A stretch of 10,063 nt of DNA from Pseudomonadota bacterium (GTDB taxonomy: Bacteria > Pseudomonadota > Gammaproteobacteria > Acidiferrobacterales > Acidiferrobacteraceae): assembly GCA_021797365.1 (NCBI GenBank), contig JAJZZU010000068.1, forward strand, positions 1 through 10,063, in the 5' to 3' direction. Within the stretch, counting starts at the first letter, position 1. Each line of letters begins with the position of its first letter. The notes below the pieces were generated by a model. That model saw only the letters and a list, made by a program, of their open reading frames with translations, did not search any database and was not told the DNA's origin. A program made the translations under genes and the position numbers. Shown here one piece after another: positions 5,489-10,063 of this stretch.

Positions 5489-6615
5489 TGGCCGGCTGGA
5501 TCGCGATCGCGGCGCCGGTCGCCGCAGTCCTCGGGCTTGCGGTCTTGATGGCGCAGGTGTGGGCCTTGGGGACATGGCCGGCACGCGAGCCTGCGCCCGC
5601 GTGCCTGCCGCCGATCTCGGTCTTGAAGCCCTTGTATCGCGAGGGTGCAGGCCTCTATGAGTGTCTGCGATCGTTCTGCTGCCAGGACTACCCGGCCTAT
5701 GAGATCGTGTTCGGGGTGCATGATGCTAAGGATCCGGCGATCGCGGTCGTGCACCGCCTGCAGGCGGAGTTTCCGGAGCGCGCCTTAACGCTTGTCATCG
5801 ACCCCACGCGGCGTGGTGGCAATGCCAAGATCGATAACCTGATGAATCTGATGGTGGGGGTGCATCACGACATCCTGGTGCTCGCGGATGCCGATATCCG
5901 CGTGGGCCCGGACTACCTGCGCCGCCTCGCCGGTCCGGTCCAGGACGCGCGCGTCGGTATCGTGACTTGCCTGTACCGGGGGTTGCCAGCACCTGGGCGG
6001 TGGTCACGTCTTGGCGCGCTTTTCATTCAGGATTGGTTCGTACCCCAGGTGTTGTTGGCCCATGCCTTGGGATCTGCGGATTTCGCATTCGGGGCTACGA
6101 TCGCGCTGCGCCGGCCGGTGTTGGCGGCGTGCGGTGGATTCGAGGCCTTGGGTTCACAGCTTGCCGATGACTATGCGCTCGGGGCCCGTACTCGGGCGCT
6201 CGGCTGGCGCACGGTATTGTCGTCCTATTGCGTCGACACAGTGGTCTGCGAACCGCGCCTGCGTGATCTCGCTGCCCACCAGCTGCGTTGGTTGCGCACC
6301 ATCCGCCTCATCAACCCGTGGGGCTATGCCTTTTCGGGTATCACCTTCGGTCTGCCGTTGGCGATGATCGCGGCCGTGATCACCGGGCAGGCCTGGGTAT
6401 GGGGTCTTGCGTTTCTGGCCTTGATCGTACGCCTCGTGCTACATTCACGCGCTTGCAGGCGCCTGCAAGCGCCCCGGCGCTTCGGGCTCGTTCCCCTGGC
6501 GGATGTCTTGCTTTGCGGGCTGTGGGCCCTCGGGCTCGTGGGGCGCAAGGTCAGGTGGCGTGGCACGATCCTGGCTGTGGGTCACGATGGGGGCATTAAA
6601 GCGAATCGGGAGTAA
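5488..6615 (+). CDS. hpnI: HpnI, bacteriohopanetetrol N-acetylglucosaminyltransferase (GT21-like)
   Basis: HpnI resembles ceramide glucosyltransferases and, from work in Burkholderia cenocepacia, adds N-acetylglucosamine to bacteriohopanetetrol (BHT). The 375-residue protein has an N-terminal anchor (about 5-27), then SVLKPLYREG (44-53), GGNAKIDNL (110-118), the DxD motif in LADADIRVG (D134, D136), GSADFAFGATIALRR (195-209), LADDYALG (225-232) with the likely catalytic Asp, and HQLRWLRTIR (264-273). HQLRW corresponds to the (Q/R)XXRW motif of GT21 enzymes, with His in the first position. Two hydrophobic segments follow at about 284-315 and 334-352. The ATG at 5488 overlaps the hpnA TGA and has no clear Shine-Dalgarno, so coupling is expected. 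Starting here instead of the GTG at 5437 places the membrane anchor right at the N-terminus. A perfect 24-bp palindrome lies in its 3' part. Confidence 0.93.
   Translation: MAGWIAIAAPVAAVLGLAVLMAQVWALGTWPAREPAPACLPPISVLKPLYREGAGLYECLRSFCCQDYPAYEIVFGVHDAKDPAIAVVHRLQAEFPERALTLVIDPTRRGGNAKIDNLMNLMVGVHHDILVLADADIRVGPDYLRRLAGPVQDARVGIVTCLYRGLPAPGRWSRLGALFIQDWFVPQVLLAHALGSADFAFGATIALRRPVLAACGGFEALGSQLADDYALGARTRALGWRTVLSSYCVDTVVCEPRLRDLAAHQLRWLRTIRLINPWGYAFSGITFGLPLAMIAAVITGQAWVWGLAFLALIVRLVLHSRACRRLQAPRRFGLVPLADVLLCGLWALGLVGRKVRWRGTILAVGHDGGIKANRE
6449..6472 (+). repeat. Perfect 24-bp palindrome within hpnI
   Basis: The half-site GCGCTTGCAGGC (6449-6460) is followed directly by its exact reverse complement GCCTGCAAGCGC (6461-6472), with no spacer and no mismatch. 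It encodes parts of RACRRLQA in a cytoplasmic loop between the C-terminal membrane segments of HpnI. It could bind a dimeric protein or extrude as a cruciform. As RNA it could form a hairpin, although the tip would need to open. No T-run follows, so it is not a standard terminator. Function is unknown. Confidence 0.6.
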
Positions 6616-6620
6616 GTGCA

Positions 6621-8039
6621 ATGATGAAGACTCTTTTTCTGCATCCGCCGTCTTATGAGGGATTCGACGGCGGGGCCGGATCGCGGTACCAGGCCAAGCG
6701 CGAGGTGCGTTCCTTTTGGTACCCCACCTGGCTCGCGCAGCCCGCGGCCCTGGTGCCGGGCAGCAAATTGATCGACGCCCCGGCGGCCGGGTTCAGCCTC
6801 GAGGAGGTCTTGCCTATGGCGCAGGGTTACGAACTCGCGATCCTGCATACGAGTTCGCCGTCGTTTGCCTACGACGTCCAGGTCGCCGAGGCCTTGAAGA
6901 AGACCTACCCGGACATGAAGATCGGTCTGGTTGGCGCCAAGGTGGCGGTGGCCCCCGAGGAATCCCTCACGGCCTCGCCGGCTATCGACTTCGTGGCGCG
7001 CGAGGACTTCGATTTCACGGTGAAGGAGGTCGCCGAGGGCCGTCCCTATGCGGAGATCGACGGGCTCACTTTCCGTGACGAGAAGGGGGCGGTGGTGCAC
7101 ACCCCGCATCGGCCGCCGATCGAGGATATGGATCAGCTGCCGTTTGTCACCGAGGTCTATAAGCGCGATCTGCGCGTCGAGGATTATTTCATCGGTTACC
7201 TGAAGCATCCCTATGTCTCTTTCTATACCGGGCGGGGATGCAAGTCGCGCTGCACTTTCTGTCTGTGGCCGCAGACTGTGGGTGGCCACCGCTATCTCGT
7301 GCGCAGCGCCGAGCACGTTGTAGAAGAGGTCAAGCTCATCCAACGGTATTTCCCGCAGGTCGCCGAGGTGTTCTTCGACGACGATACGTTTACCGACAAT
7401 GCCCCGCGCGCCGAAGAGATCGCGCGTCGTCTCGGCAAGCTCGGCGTGACCTGGTCTTGCAACGCCAAGGCCAATGTGCGCTATGAGACCTTGAAGGTCA
7501 TGCGCGACAATGGCCTGCGCCTGCTGCTTGTCGGTTACGAGTCGGGCAATCAAAAGATCCTGAACAACGTGAAGAAGGGCGTGCGCCTCGATATCGCCCG
7601 GCAGTTTGCCAAGGATTGCCACAAGCTCGGCATCACCGTGCACGGCACTTTCATTCTCGGGCTCCCGGGAGAGACCCGTGAGACCATCGAGGAGACCATA
7701 CGCTTCGCCAAGGACATCAACCCTCATACCATCCAGGTGTCGCTGGCAGCCCCTTATCCCGGGACCTTCCTGTACAAACAGGCCATAGAGAACGGCTGGC
7801 TCCAGGAGGAAAACAGCAAGCACCTCGTCAATGACCGTGGCGTACAGATGAGTGCGTTAAGCTATCCACACCTGAACCACACGGAGATCTACGATTCCGT
7901 GGAGTCCTTCTACAAGCAGTTCTATTTCCGGTCGGGAAAGGTCGCCGAGATGTTGGGGGAGATGGTCAAGAGCCCCCAGATGATGGGCCGGCGTCTGCGC
8001 GAAGGGGTCGAGTTCCTGCGGTTTTTCAGGCAGCGCTAG
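6621..8039 (+). CDS. hpnJ: HpnJ, radical SAM bacteriohopanetetrol cyclitol ether synthase
   Basis: HpnJ is assigned, from Burkholderia genetics, to the ring rearrangement that turns BHT glucosamine into BHT cyclitol ether. The 472-residue protein has the architecture of B12-binding-type radical SAM enzymes. An alpha/beta N-terminal domain (about 1-135) has DIPAY-like strands such as GYELAILHTSSPS and MKIGLVGAKVAV. The radical SAM core has GRGCKSRCTFC, giving C207, C211 and C214. FFDDDTFTDN (251-260), LLLVGYESGN (301-310), FILGLPGET (344-352) and SLAAPYPGT (374-382) are typical core strands. I see no DxHxxG cobalamin-ligand motif in the N-terminal domain, so cobalamin use is doubtful. The first of two consecutive ATG codons (6621) has GGGAG at 6608-6612 with an 8-base spacer. 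It starts 5 bases after hpnI ends, and its TAG is followed at once by the hpnK start. Confidence 0.94.
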   Translation: MMKTLFLHPPSYEGFDGGAGSRYQAKREVRSFWYPTWLAQPAALVPGSKLIDAPAAGFSLEEVLPMAQGYELAILHTSSPSFAYDVQVAEALKKTYPDMKIGLVGAKVAVAPEESLTASPAIDFVAREDFDFTVKEVAEGRPYAEIDGLTFRDEKGAVVHTPHRPPIEDMDQLPFVTEVYKRDLRVEDYFIGYLKHPYVSFYTGRGCKSRCTFCLWPQTVGGHRYLVRSAEHVVEEVKLIQRYFPQVAEVFFDDDTFTDNAPRAEEIARRLGKLGVTWSCNAKANVRYETLKVMRDNGLRLLLVGYESGNQKILNNVKKGVRLDIARQFAKDCHKLGITVHGTFILGLPGETRETIEETIRFAKDINPHTIQVSLAAPYPGTFLYKQAIENGWLQEENSKHLVNDRGVQMSALSYPHLNHTEIYDSVESFYKQFYFRSGKVAEMLGEMVKSPQMMGRRLREGVEFLRFFRQR

Positions 8040-8894
8040 GTGTCGCGGGCGTCTCGCCGGCTGATCGTCACCGCCGACGATTTCGGGCTGTCGTCTGCGG
8101 TCAATGAGGCGGTCGAGCGCGCCGCGCGTCAGGGGATCTTGACGTGCGCGAGCCTCATGGTTGGCGAGGATGCGGCAGACGATGCCGTGGCGCGCGCGCG
8201 TCGTCTGCCGGCGTTGCGTGTGGGCCTGCATGTGGTGGTGGCGGACGGTCGTCCGGTGCTGCCCCCGGAACGCATCCCCGCCCTGTGCGATCGTCACGGC
8301 CGCCTGGATGGCCGCCTGGTGCGTGCCGGGGTCCGGTTTTTCTTTCGGCCGTCGGTGGCGCGCCAATTGGAAGACGAGATTGCAGCGCAGTTTGCGGCGT
8401 TCGCGCGCACCGGCCTGCCCTTGGATCACGTCAATGCCCACAAGCATATGCATCTCCACCCGACGGTCCTCGGGCTGATCCTGAAGATCGGCCGGCAGTA
8501 TGGGATGCGTGCGGTGCGGCTCCCTTACGAACCTCCGGCGGTGGTGCGCTCCGCGGGTGGGGCATGGCGCTACGGCAAGACGATGGGCGTGGTCGGGCTA
8601 TGGATAGGGCTCATGCGTTGGCGGCTCGACCGCGCGGGTCTTGCGCATAATGACCGGGTCCTCGGGCTCTTGCAGTCTGGGGGCCTGGACGAGGCGGCGG
8701 TTCTTGCGCTCCTGCGGCGGCTCCCGCCCGGGGTGACTGAACTCTACTGTCATCCGGCGATCAGCGATGAGGCCGCGGCGCGCGCCCTGGGATATCGGCA
8801 GGCCGATGAATTCGCCGCCCTGATGAGTACCGAGGTGGCGCGCGCCCTGCGGGAAGGTGGCGTTATGCCAGTCGCCTTCGGTGATCTCGCTTAA
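8040..8894 (+). CDS. hpnK: HpnK, hopanoid GlcNAc deacetylase (YdjC/ChbG family)
   Basis: HpnK is a metal-dependent carbohydrate deacetylase of the YdjC/ChbG family. In hopanoid producers it removes the acetyl group from GlcNAc-BHT made by HpnI, giving glucosaminyl-BHT. The 284-residue protein carries the family signatures in order: LIVTADDFGLS with D13 and D14 near the N-terminus, VGLHVVVADGRP with H64, DHVNAHKHMHLHP (129-141) with the His cluster H134, H136, H138 and H140, and TELYCHPA with H238. Aspartate and histidines from the first three motifs normally hold the metal. The start is the GTG at 8040, directly abutting the hpnJ TAG (8037-8039) with only a weak Shine-Dalgarno, so coupled translation is likely. 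An ATG start would lose the ADDFG motif. It sits 15 bases before hpnN. Confidence 0.94.
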   Translation: MSRASRRLIVTADDFGLSSAVNEAVERAARQGILTCASLMVGEDAADDAVARARRLPALRVGLHVVVADGRPVLPPERIPALCDRHGRLDGRLVRAGVRFFFRPSVARQLEDEIAAQFAAFARTGLPLDHVNAHKHMHLHPTVLGLILKIGRQYGMRAVRLPYEPPAVVRSAGGAWRYGKTMGVVGLWIGLMRWRLDRAGLAHNDRVLGLLQSGGLDEAAVLALLRRLPPGVTELYCHPAISDEAAARALGYRQADEFAALMSTEVARALREGGVMPVAFGDLA

Positions 8895-8905
8895 GGGAAG
8901 AGAGG
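8895..8905 (+). promoter_or_regulatory. Ribosome binding site for hpnN
   Basis: GGGAAGAGAGG begins right after the hpnK stop and ends 4 bases before the ATG at 8910. It supports that ATG as the hpnN start; the next in-frame ATG (9042) falls inside the first membrane segment. Confidence 0.65.
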
Positions 8906-8909
8906 CGTC

Positions 8910-10063
8910 ATGCGCGACAAGCGCCAGTCAGGCAGCATTGATCGGCTCGATCGATGGTATTACGGGGCCCTCATCGGCTTGGCCGATTTCTCGCGGCGCC
9001 GGGCCTGGTGGGTGCTGATCTTTGCCGTTGTGCTGAGTATGGGCTCGCTCGCCTACACGCTCACGCATTTTGCCATCAGTACGGACATGAGCAAGATGCT
9101 GTCCCAGGACCTGCCGTTCGAGCGCGCCCAGCAGCGTTTCAATAAGGCCTTCCCGGGGCTTAGTAAGACCTTGCTCATCGTAGTCCATAGTGACTCGCAG
9201 ACGCTCTCGCGGCAGGGCGCCGAGCGCCTGACGCACTGGCTTAGGCGTCACGGCCAGGGCATTACGCAGGTCAGCCAGCCCGACGGTGGCCGGTTCTTTG
9301 CGCGCGAGGGGTTGTTGTATCTGTCCCAAAAGGCGCTCTGGCGCCTGTCCGACCGCCTGTCGCAGGCGCAACCGTTCATGGCGACGCTCGCCGCGCACCC
9401 GACCCTGCCACGCTTTACGGCGCTCCTGGACGCCGCTTTGGCCCGCGCGCGCGCCCCGGGCGGGTCGCTGCCCGGTCTTGTGACGGTGCTCGACGGATGG
9501 CGCAAGACCCTGCAGGGTCAGGAGCAGGGTCGCTATGTGGTGATGCCTTGGGGGAGCCTTATGGGGGTCGCGGCCCCCGGTGGGGGTACGGCCGGCGACA
9601 GTTTCGTGGTGGCAAAGCCCCGTTACGACTACAAGGGGGGCGCGCCGGTCCGTACCGCCTTGCAGAGTATACGGGCCGGGGCCCGGGCCCTCGGGCTCGA
9701 TGCCGCGCATGGCGTCAGTGTGCGCATTACCGGATCGGCGGCGCTCGACAATGAGCAGGTCAAGACCGTGTCGCAGAGCGCGGGTGTGGCGACTGGCCTG
9801 TCACTCACCCTGGTGCTGGTCATGCTGGTACTGGGTTTGCGCCGCCCGCGCTATGTCATCATCATCCTCGTGACCCTGTTCATGGGGTTGACCTGGACCG
9901 CGGCGTTCGCGCTCCTCGCCACCGGACCCATGAACTTGATCTCGGTGGCCTTCGCGGTACTGTTCGTGGGTCTCGGCGTCGATTTCGGGATCCAGTTTTG
10001 CATCCGTTATCAGGAGGAGGGCGCCCATGGCGACAACGGTCAGGCGATCTCCGCGACCGCGCG
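8910..10063 (+). CDS. hpnN: HpnN, hopanoid RND-family (MMPL) transporter, 5' part
   Basis: HpnN is an inner-membrane RND-superfamily transporter needed to deliver hopanoids to the outer membrane in Rhodopseudomonas, with structures known from Burkholderia. The reading frame is open from the ATG at 8910 to the right edge, 384 codons plus two bases; the full protein is usually about 860-880 residues, so somewhat less than half is visible. Seen are a cytoplasmic N-terminus, a first membrane segment (about 33-52: WWVLIFAVVLSMGSLAYTL), a large periplasmic domain (about 53-288) starting with STDMSKMLSQDLPFE, and then membrane segments at about 290-310, 314-337 and 341-365. The last carries VGLGVDFGIQFCIRYQEE, the conserved MMPL/RND signature with D358. 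No frameshift is seen. It lies 15 bases after hpnK and closes the visible operon with the export step. Confidence 0.93.
   Translation, partial: MRDKRQSGSIDRLDRWYYGALIGLADFSRRRAWWVLIFAVVLSMGSLAYTLTHFAISTDMSKMLSQDLPFERAQQRFNKAFPGLSKTLLIVVHSDSQTLSRQGAERLTHWLRRHGQGITQVSQPDGGRFFAREGLLYLSQKALWRLSDRLSQAQPFMATLAAHPTLPRFTALLDAALARARAPGGSLPGLVTVLDGWRKTLQGQEQGRYVVMPWGSLMGVAAPGGGTAGDSFVVAKPRYDYKGGAPVRTALQSIRAGARALGLDAAHGVSVRITGSAALDNEQVKTVSQSAGVATGLSLTLVLVMLVLGLRRPRYVIIILVTLFMGLTWTAAFALLATGPMNLISVAFAVLFVGLGVDFGIQFCIRYQEEGAHGDNGQAISATA

Noticed and set aside
6582..7823. A 413-codon open frame on the minus strand, opposite hpnJ.
   Set aside because: It mirrors hpnJ codon structure, has no clear domain or ribosome site, and hpnJ is secure. 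Stop codons are rare in antisense frames at this GC content.
9506..9519. A 14-bp palindrome GACCCTGCAGGGTC in hpnN.
   Set aside because: Short enough to be chance; it lies inside the periplasmic-domain coding region with no T-run or other signal.
8928..9710. A 260-codon open frame on the minus strand, opposite the hpnN start.
   Set aside because: It lies opposite the convincing HpnN N-terminus with its membrane segment and MMPL features; the composition is that of a shadow frame.

Overview
The window is a GC-rich, all-plus-strand gene train. It reads as one compact hopanoid tailoring and transport operon running from the 3' part of ispH to the 5' part of hpnN. Order and identity: ispH (partial), hpnH, hpnB, hpnM (MlaC-like), mlaA/vacJ-like lipoprotein, hpnA, hpnI, hpnJ, hpnK, hpnN (partial). 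Gaps between genes are 29, 15, 41, 15, 16, -1 (overlap), 5, 0 and 15 bases. No terminator or obvious internal promoter is visible, so co-transcription is likely. The IspH fragment is closely similar to the proteobacterial form. With an outer-membrane MlaA lipoprotein and high GC, this suggests a hopanoid-producing Gram-negative, probably a gamma- or beta-proteobacterium or an acidithiobacillus-like acidophile. The genus cannot be fixed from sequence reading alone.

Region by region. Positions 1-614 hold the C-terminal two thirds of IspH, the last MEP-pathway enzyme, which makes isoprenoid precursors. Positions 644-2896 hold HpnH, the radical SAM enzyme that joins a 5'-deoxyadenosyl group to diploptene, and HpnB, a family 2 glycosyltransferase of unassigned role. 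Positions 2938-4464 hold a two-gene lipid-trafficking insert: a periplasmic MlaC-type carrier (HpnM) and an outer-membrane MlaA-type lipoprotein. Positions 4481-8894 hold HpnA (NAD-dependent sugar epimerase-like), then the tightly coupled trio HpnI, HpnJ and HpnK. That trio is known from other bacteria to turn bacteriohopanetetrol (BHT) into glucosaminyl-BHT and BHT cyclitol ether. Position 8910 to the end is the first 384 codons of HpnN, the RND-type pump that moves hopanoids toward the outer membrane.

The genes therefore span precursor supply, side-chain attachment, head-group decoration and export. Not present in the window are the squalene-forming genes (hpnC/D/E), squalene-hopene cyclase (shc/hpnF), the nucleoside phosphorylase-like hpnG and the aminotransferase hpnO; they may lie outside it. 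The least ordinary points are the MlaA-type lipoprotein embedded between hpnM and hpnA, which suggests a dedicated hopanoid route across the envelope, and a perfect 24-bp palindrome inside hpnI. I see no RNA gene, mobile element, CRISPR array or gene-free stretch longer than about 45 bases.
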